NCBI GenBank assembly: GCA_944359735.1
Contig: CALVTA010000009.1
Location: forward strand, 1 to 20,398
Direction of reading: 5' to 3'
Length of the DNA stretch: 20,398 nt
Source of the DNA: an uncultured Bacilli bacterium
GTDB taxonomy: Bacteria; Bacillota_I; Bacilli_A; RF39; UBA660
The notes below the pieces were generated by a model. That model did not search any database, had not been told where the DNA came from, and saw only the letters and a program-made list of their open reading frames with translations. The position numbers and the translations under genes are program-made. Of this stretch, positions 1 to 5,903 are shown piece after piece. How positions within the stretch are numbered: position 1 is the first letter of the stretch; each line of letters opens with the position of its first letter.

Positions 1-434
1 CCTATATTATGATAGAAATTATTTATATCATTACTTATTTCTTTTAGTCTATCTTCTTCTTTTTTATTATAAGCGATAAGTCTTAAGGAATCATCTTCAT
101 AGACTAGTGAATCTTTATAAACATCTATTAGTTTTATTTTATCTTTAGATTTTAAGATATCTAAAAAGTAAAAATAATAATCTAGTAGCATATTATTATC
201 AGGGTTTCTAACTGTAAAGTTATAAGTTAAATCATCAGCAAATAAAGATTTATTCTCTACTAGATTAGATAATATATCTTTAGGTAAATATTTATCAATA
301 GTTATTTTAACTAAAAAACTTTTATTATTTTTATTAATGACTATTTTATCTAAAGTAGCATTTTTAAAAAAATCAAAATACTTATCATTTAAGTTAATCT
401 TTTTCAAAAATAAATTTAACTTGCTATCCATCAT
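1..434 (-). CDS. polC: DNA polymerase III, PolC type, N-terminal fragment (runs off left edge)
   Basis: Replicative DNA polymerase III alpha subunit of the Gram-positive PolC type. Only the first 144 codons lie in the window. The segment FLKKINLNDKYFDFFKN, followed by a KIVINKNNKSFLVKI strand and a YLPKDILSNL helix, matches the start of Bacillus PolC (QINMTDD..., IHKASKSW..., LLPFQIYDTL) as I remember it, that is the PolC N-terminal domain. The OB-fold, exonuclease and polymerase domains would lie off the left edge. Two in-frame ATGs (434 and 431) follow an AGAAGGTG ribosome binding site, and either is possible. The gene begins 14 bases after the stop of the 279-residue gene upstream, so the two are probably co-transcribed. 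The identification rests on a weakly conserved domain but the pattern of matches is collinear. Confidence 0.82.
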   Translation of the reverse strand, partial: MMDSKLNLFLKKINLNDKYFDFFKNATLDKIVINKNNKSFLVKITIDKYLPKDILSNLVENKSLFADDLTYNFTVRNPDNNMLLDYYFYFLDILKSKDKIKLIDVYKDSLVYEDDSLRLIAYNKKEEDRLKEISNDINNFYHNI

Positions 435-448
435 ACTACACCTTCTAC

Positions 449-1288
449 CTATATTATTTCTAATTCTTTTATTTTTAAGATATGCTTTTGGTTTTTAATA
501 CAAAAGTCAATAAAAGTCTTTAAATCAACAGTTGCAAGTTGTCGTTCAAAGGTATATTTATCTAATTCAAATATTATTTTATCTTCTAACATTCTATTTA
601 ATATTTCCTCTTTAGAGTATCCAAGATACATTAAAAAATATGGATATAGTTGTCTTTTTAAATATTTTAATGAACTATCACCACTTAAATAAACACTTCT
701 TTTAAGGGTACGTGAAGTAAGTTCATTATCAATAGCAAGTTCAATAATAGCATCTACAATATCTTTATATTCAGATTGATATGTTACTAATTCTTTTCTA
801 ACGATATGATTAATAATATTAATAACAGCAAGAGTATAGTTGTTGCTATCAGACTTATTACCCCAGGTAATAGTGTTTACTCTTCTACTTTTAGGTATGG
901 TCATACCTATTACATCTAATTTTTTATCAACGACTAAAACATGATACAGTTTAATATCAAATTTTAGTATTTCTTTTAAGTTTTTATTTAAATCCTTTTT
1001 TAAGCTATCCCAAGTATGTAATAATTCTAAGCGATATTTTTCTGTCTCGCTTCTTATTTCTTGATATATATCACTATTTTTAACCATATCAAAAATAGTA
1101 TCATCATCTGGAATATAATTTTTTGGATCTTTTAGAATATGTTCTTCTTCTTTATATAAGTCATTATAACTATGGCGATAGTTTTTCCATAACTTCTGTT
1201 TAAAACTTTGAATATTAGAAGAAATTGAAGCATTAAATAACAAATTCCATATTAAAACATAATCATTTAAAACAAAATTTAAATTCAT
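449..1288 (-). CDS. hypothetical 279-residue protein upstream of polC
   Basis: I do not recognise this protein. It has no signal peptide or membrane segment and looks like a soluble, mostly helical cytosolic protein. The first half is rich in charged residues (YKEEEHILKDPKNY, SETEKYRLELLHTW). The middle has a beta-like stretch (YHVLVVDKKLDVIGMTIP), then a helical run with NHIVRKEL around residue 160 and VDAIIELAIDNEL around residues 179-191. That layout is loosely like small metalloprotease-type proteins with a HExxH helix followed by an E-x-x-x-N-E helix, but no HExxH motif is present, so I do not claim activity. The start ATG follows GGGGGTGG at a 7-base spacing. Its stop is 14 bases before polC, so it is likely translated from the same message. 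An 18-bp palindrome lies just upstream. Confidence 0.7.
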   Translation of the reverse strand: MNLNFVLNDYVLIWNLLFNASISSNIQSFKQKLWKNYRHSYNDLYKEEEHILKDPKNYIPDDDTIFDMVKNSDIYQEIRSETEKYRLELLHTWDSLKKDLNKNLKEILKFDIKLYHVLVVDKKLDVIGMTIPKSRRVNTITWGNKSDSNNYTLAVINIINHIVRKELVTYQSEYKDIVDAIIELAIDNELTSRTLKRSVYLSGDSSLKYLKRQLYPYFLMYLGYSKEEILNRMLEDKIIFELDKYTFERQLATVDLKTFIDFCIKNQKHILKIKELEII

Positions 1289-1303
1289 TATAGGTCCACC
1301 CCC

Positions 1304-1321
1304 AAACTTTAATTAAAGTTT
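1304..1321. promoter_or_regulatory. perfect 18-bp palindrome upstream of the 279-residue gene
   Basis: AAACTTTAATTAAAGTTT is a perfect inverted repeat lying between a possible -10 element (TATAAT on the minus strand, 1334-1339, with no good -35) and the ribosome binding site of the gene that starts at 1288. Such a position would suit an operator for the gene pair leading into polC. The symmetry is exact, but the DNA is very AT-rich and the function is inferred. Confidence 0.35.
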
Positions 1322-1349
1322 ACCATAAAATTTATTATAATAAAAGAGA

Positions 1350-1377
1350 TTAGAAAATAAATATTATTATTTTCTAA
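1350..1377 (-). terminator. AT-rich hairpin, possible terminator for the tail-anchored protein gene
   Basis: An 11-bp perfect inverted repeat (TTAGAAAATAA and TTATTTTCTAA) surrounds a 6-base loop. On the minus strand it is followed by TCTCTTTTATT. It lies about 145 bases past the stop of the gene ending at 1521 and before the 279-residue gene. The stem is almost all A-T, so termination strength is uncertain. The rest of the gap between 1289 and 1520 shows nothing else I can name. Confidence 0.4.
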
Positions 1378-1520
1378 CCCTTTAAGATTTTATATGGTGT
1401 TATTTGAATTGTATATATTTTTATAAAGATGATCACTTTGGCAATTATTTTACTGTAGTATTAAATCAGCAGGTATAAAAATAAAACTAGATTGTTTTTC
1501 TCTAGAAATATAATATATTT

Positions 1521-2366
1521 TTAAAAATTTGTAATTACATAATAAACACCAAAACCAACTGCTAATATCAATATTAAAGAAAATAATAATTTTAAAAAAG
1601 CTATAAATTTTGATGGTTGAGCTTTTTCATCATCATCACTTTCAAAGTCTTCTTCACTTAAATCTAGACTCTTAGTATAGAAAGATTTATCTATTTGTTC
1701 TGTTAATTCTTTATCTTTTATTTTGTTTAGTTTTTTAGTAGAATCAGTTTCTTTAGTATCTTCTATTTTAGTAGCGATAGGTTTTAATACTTCTTCATTA
1801 ACATTAGTAGCCATTAAATCACTTAAAAGACTATTCGTATTATCAGAAGCTTTATCAATTTCTTCTCTTAATTCTTTAGAAGTTATAGTATTTATCAACT
1901 CTTCCAATTCTTCTTCATTTTCAATAGGCTTATGCCTTAATTGGGTTTCTTTTTTAAACTTTTCTAGATCTTCCTCACTACTTTCTAAAATATTATATTT
2001 TTCATTATGAAGTTTTCTTTTCTTTTCTAGACTGTCTTTTTCTCTTAATTCTTTAGCCTCTTCTAAGACTCTATTAATATCGTAGGTTTTATGTTTATCA
2101 TTGTTATATAGATAATTAAATTCCTCAAGCTCTTTTCTAACAATAGGCTTTTCCATATTTAAATCATAGTCTTTTAGACGATGATATCCTTCTCTAGTAC
2201 GATAATTTTTTTTAGCTGCATTTAGTTCAACTGCTTCTATTTTAGACACATCTGTTAAAGTTGTATATTTTTCTAATTTACCCAAGTCATTATATAAATC
2301 TCTATTTTTTTCAGTTCTACTTATAACTCTTGATCTAGAGTCGTCATAGCGTTCCATTCGTCCCAC
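1521..2366 (-). CDS. charged, tail-anchored hypothetical protein
   Basis: An unrecognised protein of about 281 residues. Most of it is a hydrophilic, Glu/Lys/Asp/Arg-rich segment likely to be helical or disordered (RTEKNRDLYNDLGKLEKY, EEAKELREKDSLEKKRKL). It ends in a single hydrophobic segment (FLKLLFSLILILAVGFGVYYVI, roughly residues 257-278) only a few residues from the C-terminus. This is the layout of a tail-anchored membrane protein with its bulk in the cytoplasm. The open frame extends upstream to 2603, but that extension lies antisense to the ferredoxin gene and reads as low-complexity Ser/Phe/Pro sequence. I therefore place the start at GTG 2366, five bases after AGGTG. ATG 2357 is the alternative. 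It is divergent from the ferredoxin gene and shares a short intergenic region with it. Confidence 0.65.
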   Translation of the reverse strand: MGRMERYDDSRSRVISRTEKNRDLYNDLGKLEKYTTLTDVSKIEAVELNAAKKNYRTREGYHRLKDYDLNMEKPIVRKELEEFNYLYNNDKHKTYDINRVLEEAKELREKDSLEKKRKLHNEKYNILESSEEDLEKFKKETQLRHKPIENEEELEELINTITSKELREEIDKASDNTNSLLSDLMATNVNEEVLKPIATKIEDTKETDSTKKLNKIKDKELTEQIDKSFYTKSLDLSEEDFESDDDEKAQPSKFIAFLKLLFSLILILAVGFGVYYVITNF

Positions 2367-2373
2367 GTAATCA

Positions 2374-2420
2374 CCTACTTTACTTAATGATATCATACTA
2401 TTAAAAAAAATTAAAGTAGG
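2374..2420. promoter_or_regulatory. inverted repeat in the divergent control region
   Basis: CCTACTTTA (2374-2382) and TAAAGTAGG (2412-2420) are perfect 9-base arms 29 bases apart. A separate 10-bp palindrome, ATGATATCAT, lies between them (2387-2396). The right arm touches the proposed -35 of the ferredoxin promoter and the left arm overlaps the ribosome binding site region of the divergent gene. It could be a shared operator or simply a hairpin. This is inference from position and symmetry only. Confidence 0.3.
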
Positions 2421-2445
2421 CAAAAAGAGAAAAATAGGATATAAT
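2417..2445 (+). promoter_or_regulatory. promoter of the ferredoxin-LysM group
   Basis: A perfect -10 TATAAT (2440-2445) lies 17 bases after TAGGCA (2417-2422), which matches TTGACA at four of six positions. Transcription would begin near 2452, giving an mRNA that starts almost at the GGAGG ribosome binding site. No terminator is seen before 4282, so this promoter probably serves the ferredoxin and both LysM genes. Confidence 0.5.
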
Positions 2446-2463
2446 ATATACGGAGGTATGAAA

Positions 2464-2679
2464 ATGAAAGTAAAGGTCAATAAAGAAGCATGCATTGGCT
2501 GCGGAGCATGTGCAGCGATATGTGATGAAGTATTTGAATTAAATGATGAAGGCTTAAGTGAAGTTAAGCTTGAAAAAAAAGAAAATGAATTTGTTAGCGT
2601 CAAGGAAGAACTTCAAGATGAAGTTAGAGATGCTGCCGATTCTTGTCCTACAGGTGCTATTGAAATAGAAGAGGATTAA
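2464..2679 (+). CDS. fer: 4Fe-4S ferredoxin, single cluster
   Basis: A small acidic electron carrier of about 71 residues, expected to hold one 4Fe-4S cluster in the cytosol. The first three ligands lie in CIGCGACAAIC near the N-terminus and the fourth in SCPTGAI near the C-terminus. This CxxCxxC...CP pattern is that of Bacillus/Thermotoga-type monocluster ferredoxins. The acidic middle and the EIEED tail fit the family. The frame also offers an ATG at 2458, but that is one base after GGAGG. ATG 2464 has a 7-base spacing and is preferred. It is followed after 28 bases by the first LysM gene without a visible terminator. The window gives no hint of the redox partner. Confidence 0.93.
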   Translation: MKVKVNKEACIGCGACAAICDEVFELNDEGLSEVKLEKKENEFVSVKEELQDEVRDAADSCPTGAIEIEED

Positions 2680-2690
2680 TAGTTGTTAAT

Positions 2691-2838
2691 TTTATCGGAG
2701 GAAATAAATGGAAAATATTAAACTAGATACATATGTTGTAAAATCTGGAGATACATTAATGAAAATTGCTAAAGAACAATTAGGAGATGCAAATAGATAT
2801 ATGGAAATTGTCAATCTTAATAATATTTCAGATCCTGA
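2691..2838 (+). repeat. direct repeat, copy 1 (ribosome binding site plus LysM coding region)
   Basis: About 148 bases, starting at TTTATCGGAGG, are nearly identical to 3576-3723. The copies are 885 bases apart. They differ at one base just after the start codon and at a few bases in the codons after MEI. The repeat includes the untranslated leader as well as the LysM codons, so a gene start was duplicated and not only a domain. Confidence 0.9.
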
Positions 2839-3553
2839 CATAATTAATCCAGGAGAAAAATTTAAACTACCATCAGCTACTTCTCAAACTGTAGAAACAT
2901 TAGATTTAATTGATGAAGAAATAAGTACAGAAAATCTTACAAACAAAGAAACAAAATCTGCTGTTGGGACTGCAGGAATTGAAAACTCTACAATAGAAAA
3001 AATTAGTAAATACTCTATTAAGCCTCGTTCCCGTATTGATGAGATGGAAGGAGAAAGAGATAAGAGAGTACAATATCTTACAAATGGATATACCGGTTCT
3101 GATGTGCCTTCGGAAAGTGAATTAGCAAGTTTAATGACAACAATTAATATTCCGATATGGAATGGTAAAGAGGTTACAAGTAGAACTTTAACAGTAAATA
3201 AAAAATTAGCTTCTTCTATTCAAAGTATATTTACTGAATTAGCTGAGAAAAAATATGAAATTGAATTTGCACAAGAACTTGATGGAGGAAGAGGTAACTA
3301 TGAAGTAGAAGGTTATGAATATCGAACAACTGGTAGTGGTAGATTATCTGATCATGCTTATGGTGGGGCAATTGATATCAATGCCGTTCATAATCCTATG
3401 ACTGGTCCTAGAGATGCTTTAAAAGAAAATGATGGATCAAAGTATGTGGTAACGGATGAAGTTATCAAGATATTTGCAAAACACGGATTTTATTGGGGTG
3501 GAGATTGGCATAGTTCATGCGATCCTATGCATTTTTCATTTACGGGTTGGTAA
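2708..3553 (+). CDS. LysM-M15 peptidoglycan peptidase (VanY/CwlK-like), no signal peptide
   Basis: A predicted zinc peptidase of the peptidoglycan stem peptide, 281 residues. An N-terminal LysM domain (about residues 8-53, YVVKSGDTLMKIAKEQLGD, then NPGEKFKLP) should bind glycan strands. A linker of about 100 residues follows, containing IDEEI, LTNK and GTAGIENS. The catalytic domain has SDHAYGGAIDIN (H216 and D223 as zinc ligands) and GGDWHSSCDPMHF (D272 as catalytic acid/base, H275 as zinc ligand). Asp rather than Glu before the last His resembles L-alanyl-D-glutamate endopeptidases of the CwlK/phage Ply500 type more than D,D-carboxypeptidases. There is no signal peptide or membrane segment, so export must be non-classical, holin-like, or occur by lysis. 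The start follows TCGGAGG at a good spacing. The gene lies in an apparent operon with the ferredoxin and the LysM copy downstream. Confidence 0.88.
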   Translation: MENIKLDTYVVKSGDTLMKIAKEQLGDANRYMEIVNLNNISDPDIINPGEKFKLPSATSQTVETLDLIDEEISTENLTNKETKSAVGTAGIENSTIEKISKYSIKPRSRIDEMEGERDKRVQYLTNGYTGSDVPSESELASLMTTINIPIWNGKEVTSRTLTVNKKLASSIQSIFTELAEKKYEIEFAQELDGGRGNYEVEGYEYRTTGSGRLSDHAYGGAIDINAVHNPMTGPRDALKENDGSKYVVTDEVIKIFAKHGFYWGGDWHSSCDPMHFSFTGW

Positions 3554-3575
3554 ACTTAAAGAAATAAAAAATTTG

Positions 3576-3723
3576 TTTATCGGAGGAAATAAATGGAGAA
3601 TATTAAACTAGATACATATGTTGTAAAATCTGGAGATACATTAATGAAAATTGCTAAAGAACAATTAGGAGATGCAAATAGATATATGGAAATTGCTAAG
3701 CTTAATAATATTTCAGATCCTGA
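3576..3723 (+). repeat. direct repeat, copy 2 (ribosome binding site plus LysM coding region)
   Basis: The second copy of the 148-base repeat at 2691-2838, again including the TTTATCGGAGGAAATAA leader and the LysM codons. After GATCCTGA the two sequences still encode similar protein but have diverged, which marks the edge of the nearly identical block. Confidence 0.9.
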
Positions 3724-4117
3724 TTTAATTTATCCTGGTGAGAAATTTGAATTACCATCAACTAATTTGAAAAATGTAGAAACATTAGATTTAATTGATG
3801 AAGAAATAAATATAAATGAACTTACAAACAAAATTTCTGGTGGTACCGCAGGAATTGAAAATTCTACATTTAAATCAGTACCTACTAATTTTCAAGATAC
3901 AAAAACTTCTAATTCAATTGATGAAGAAATAAATATAAATGAACTTACAAACAAAATTTCTGGTGGTACCGCAGGAATTGAAAATTCTACATTTAAATCA
4001 GTACCTACTAATTTTCAAGATACAAAAACTTCTAATTCAATTGATGAAGAAATAAATATAAATAAACTTACAAACAAAATTTCTGGTGGTACCGCAGGAA
4101 TTGAAAATTCTCTTTAA
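3593..4117 (+). CDS. LysM protein with tandem 41-residue repeats, no catalytic domain
   Basis: A paralogue of the gene just upstream, 174 residues. The first 50 or so residues are an almost identical LysM domain, again without a signal peptide. The rest is built from a 41-residue unit (starts IDEEININELTNKISGGTAG, then IENSTFKSVPTNFQDTKTSNS) present as two DNA-identical copies and a third that stops after IENS. The upstream protein contains one diverged version of this unit (IDEEISTENLTNK...GTAGIENS) between its LysM and peptidase domains. This gene therefore looks like a duplicate that kept LysM and linker, lost the peptidase and expanded the linker. What the unit does is unknown. It is polar and probably extended. 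A terminator follows 165 bases downstream. It may be a wall-binding competitor, a decoy or a decaying gene. Confidence 0.8.
   Translation: MENIKLDTYVVKSGDTLMKIAKEQLGDANRYMEIAKLNNISDPDLIYPGEKFELPSTNLKNVETLDLIDEEININELTNKISGGTAGIENSTFKSVPTNFQDTKTSNSIDEEININELTNKISGGTAGIENSTFKSVPTNFQDTKTSNSIDEEININKLTNKISGGTAGIENSL
3794..4111 (+). repeat. 123-bp tandem repeat, 2.6 copies, inside the second LysM gene
   Basis: The unit begins ATTGATGAAGAAATAAATAT at 3794, 3917 and 4040, a period of exactly 123 bases (41 codons). Copies 1 and 2 are identical over the full unit. Copy 3 has one change (GAA to AAA, Glu to Lys) and stops matching after 72 bases, three codons before the stop included. Identity at synonymous sites means the expansion is recent or is kept uniform by recombination. 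The period preserves the reading frame, so copy number can change without breaking the gene. Confidence 0.95.
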
Positions 4118-4449
4118 AAAATATTAAATTGAGTAGTTTAAAGTTTATGAATGTTTTTGTAGAAAATTATAAATTTTATTCAGAAATCAAAAGTGTAAAA
4201 TAAATTGTTTCTTCTCTAAGTTAGTTGAATTATCCTAAAAAAGATTGATATAAGTCTGACTTTGACAGTTTTATAAAGTTAAAAATCTCTCAAGTTCTTA
4301 TTTTGGTTTTTGAGAGATTTTTTAGTTCAAAAATGGCATATCATGAAGATTTTAGCTTAATTCAATTGACTTGAAAAAGAATCAGCTATTTTGACAAACT
4401 CACTAAGTTTAATATAATGTTTATATTTTTAATAATGGAAGAGTATATA
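4118..4449. other. gene-free stretch between convergent genes
   Basis: These 332 bases separate the convergent LysM and RluB genes. Apart from the terminator hairpin at 4282-4321 I see no gene, RNA or promoter. Short AT-rich frames are present but none has a ribosome binding site or a recognisable sequence. The stretch just after the LysM stop could be decayed remains of the lost peptidase half, but I could not align it convincingly. Confidence 0.6.
4282..4321. terminator. strong intrinsic terminator, probably bidirectional
   Basis: AAAATCTCTCAA and TTGAGAGATTTT form a perfect 12-bp stem with a 16-base loop. T-runs follow on the plus strand (TTTTTAG) and on the minus strand (TTTTTAAC). It lies between the convergent LysM and RluB genes and probably ends both transcripts. 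Confidence 0.85.
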
Positions 4450-5169
4450 TTATTTATTTTTCCCTAAGCTATAGACAATTGCTACTTCTTTAGGAGTTAA
4501 AGGGCGATATTCCCCACTCTTTAATCCTTTTAAATCAAAGATAAATTCTCTTTCTCTTCTAAGTTTTAAAACAGGATATCCTACATTTTCAAACATTTTC
4601 TTAATTTGGTGATTACGTCCTTCATGGATAGTTACCATTAACATAGATGTATTAGTTTTATAGTCAATTTTTCTTAGCTTTATTTTGGCTTTTTCTGTTT
4701 TTTTACCATCAATTATGATTCCATTTTTTAAAGTGTTAATACTATCTCCTTTAATAATTCCTTTAACTTTAACAATATATACTTTCTCTACTTCAGATGA
4801 TGGATGCATTAAGATATTAGCAAATTCTCCATCATTAGTAAGTAGCAAAATACCTGTTGTATCATAATCAAGTCTACCTACTGGATAAATTCTTTCTTTA
4901 CAAGGGATTAAATCAACAACTGTTTTTCTTTTTTTATCATCTGTTACACTTGTAATGATTCCTCTTGGCTTATTTAAAATATAATAGACTTTATTTTCTT
5001 TAAGTAATTCCTTACCATCAACTTTAATTATATCTTTGTTTGTTACTTTTGTACCTAATTCTGTTACTTTAATGCTATTTACCGTTACTCTTCCTTCTTT
5101 AATTAAATCTTCAGCTTTGCGTCTTGAAGTAACCCCTGCATTTGCTATTACTTTTTGTAATCTTTCCAT
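4450..5169 (-). CDS. rluB: 23S rRNA pseudouridine synthase, RluB/RsuA family
   Basis: Converts a uridine of ribosomal RNA to pseudouridine. The protein is 239 residues, the usual size for the family. An N-terminal S4 RNA-binding domain (MERLQKVIANAGVTSRRKAE, then LIKEGRVTVN) leads into YYILNKPRGIITS and the catalytic motif GRLDYDTTGILLLTNDG, with the nucleophile Asp at about position 101. The conserved HPSSEVEKVYIVKVKG and EGRNHQIKKMFENVGYPVLKLRR segments follow. The choice of RluB over RluE/RsuA follows from the S4 domain and the usual Firmicutes annotation, and the exact target base cannot be read from sequence. The frame opens with GTG at 5172, but ATG 5169 sits 7 bases after AGGTG and is the better start. 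In Bacillus the gene follows scpAB, but here it does not. Confidence 0.92.
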   Translation of the reverse strand: MERLQKVIANAGVTSRRKAEDLIKEGRVTVNSIKVTELGTKVTNKDIIKVDGKELLKENKVYYILNKPRGIITSVTDDKKRKTVVDLIPCKERIYPVGRLDYDTTGILLLTNDGEFANILMHPSSEVEKVYIVKVKGIIKGDSINTLKNGIIIDGKKTEKAKIKLRKIDYKTNTSMLMVTIHEGRNHQIKKMFENVGYPVLKLRREREFIFDLKGLKSGEYRPLTPKEVAIVYSLGKNK

Positions 5170-5271
5170 CACTAATCACCTATCATTCTTAATTTTGTCT
5201 TTTAAATTTTTATTTAAAATATTATTATAATTGAAAACTTTATCTAATATTTTTTATAGAAAAAGAAGATA

Positions 5272-5889
5272 TTATTTTACTTCTACTAAAGATAATTTAT
5301 TATCTTCATGAACAAAGATAAGTGTAGCTTTAGTAGGATAATCCATATCTTCTTTATAGGTTATAGAAACTTCTACTTGATAAGCATTATCATCAATAAA
5401 ATCTGTTCCTATAGTATACTCTATTGTCTCAATATTATCAACAGTTACATTAGTAACTTCTGGTAAGTCTTGATCTCTATTACCATAAATATCACTTTCT
5501 ACATACTTATAAACTGTATCTTCAGCTTTCTCTAGAAAGTTTGTCTTGGCATTTGTATGAACAAAATCAATACCACCAACATCAGTATTAGCAAGTTTAT
5601 CATCTAAAGTATAAAAGTCTAGGACAAACATTTTACTAACTTGTCTTAAATATTTCTCTTCATCTACTTTATCTTTGTCTAAAATGTCTTTTAGTTCCTG
5701 GAACATCTCTTTATATTTAGCACTTCTTGTAGATTTTAAAGTATATCCATATTTTTTGATTTCATTTTCAACAGTAGCTTTTTTTACATCTTTTGGACTG
5801 AGACTTTCATAAACAATAAAACCTACACCAACAATAATTAATATTATTGCTAGTATTAATATTCTTTTAACACTTTTTTTTAATTTCAT
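5272..5889 (-). CDS. membrane-anchored extracytoplasmic protein of unknown function
   Basis: Not a family I recognise. The 205-residue protein begins with a basic stretch (MKLKKSVKR), then one hydrophobic segment (ILILAIILIIVGVGFIVY, about residues 10-27), then a hydrophilic domain. This is the layout of an uncleaved signal anchor with the domain outside the membrane. The outer part has a helical half (KYKEMFQELKDILDKDKVDEE) and a beta-rich half ending in YQVEVSITYKEDMDYPTKATLIFVHEDNKLSLVEV, which reads like an NTF2-like or lipoprotein-type fold, though this is only an impression. It begins 14 bases after the LtaS-like gene with GAGGGGAG at a 7-base spacing, so it is the last gene of the surface operon and may assist polymer synthesis or anchoring. 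Confidence 0.7.
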   Translation of the reverse strand: MKLKKSVKRILILAIILIIVGVGFIVYESLSPKDVKKATVENEIKKYGYTLKSTRSAKYKEMFQELKDILDKDKVDEEKYLRQVSKMFVLDFYTLDDKLANTDVGGIDFVHTNAKTNFLEKAEDTVYKYVESDIYGNRDQDLPEVTNVTVDNIETIEYTIGTDFIDDNAYQVEVSITYKEDMDYPTKATLIFVHEDNKLSLVEVK

Positions 5890-5903
5890 AATTTTTCTCC
5901 CCT

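Noticed and set aside
1723..2010. Plus-strand open frame of 95 codons
   Set aside because: Antisense shadow of the charged tail-anchored gene; serine/leucine-rich, no ribosome binding site.
2367..2603. N-terminal extension of the tail-anchored protein up to 2603
   Set aside because: It overlaps the ferredoxin gene on the other strand, reads as low-complexity Ser/Phe/Pro sequence and is much less likely than the start at 2366 or 2357.
3794..4111. CRISPR-like array
   Set aside because: The repeats are 123 bp, directly adjacent with no spacers, and in frame in a protein gene.
4685..5230. Two plus-strand frames over the RluB gene
   Set aside because: Antisense shadows of a clearly conserved gene; no family resemblance.
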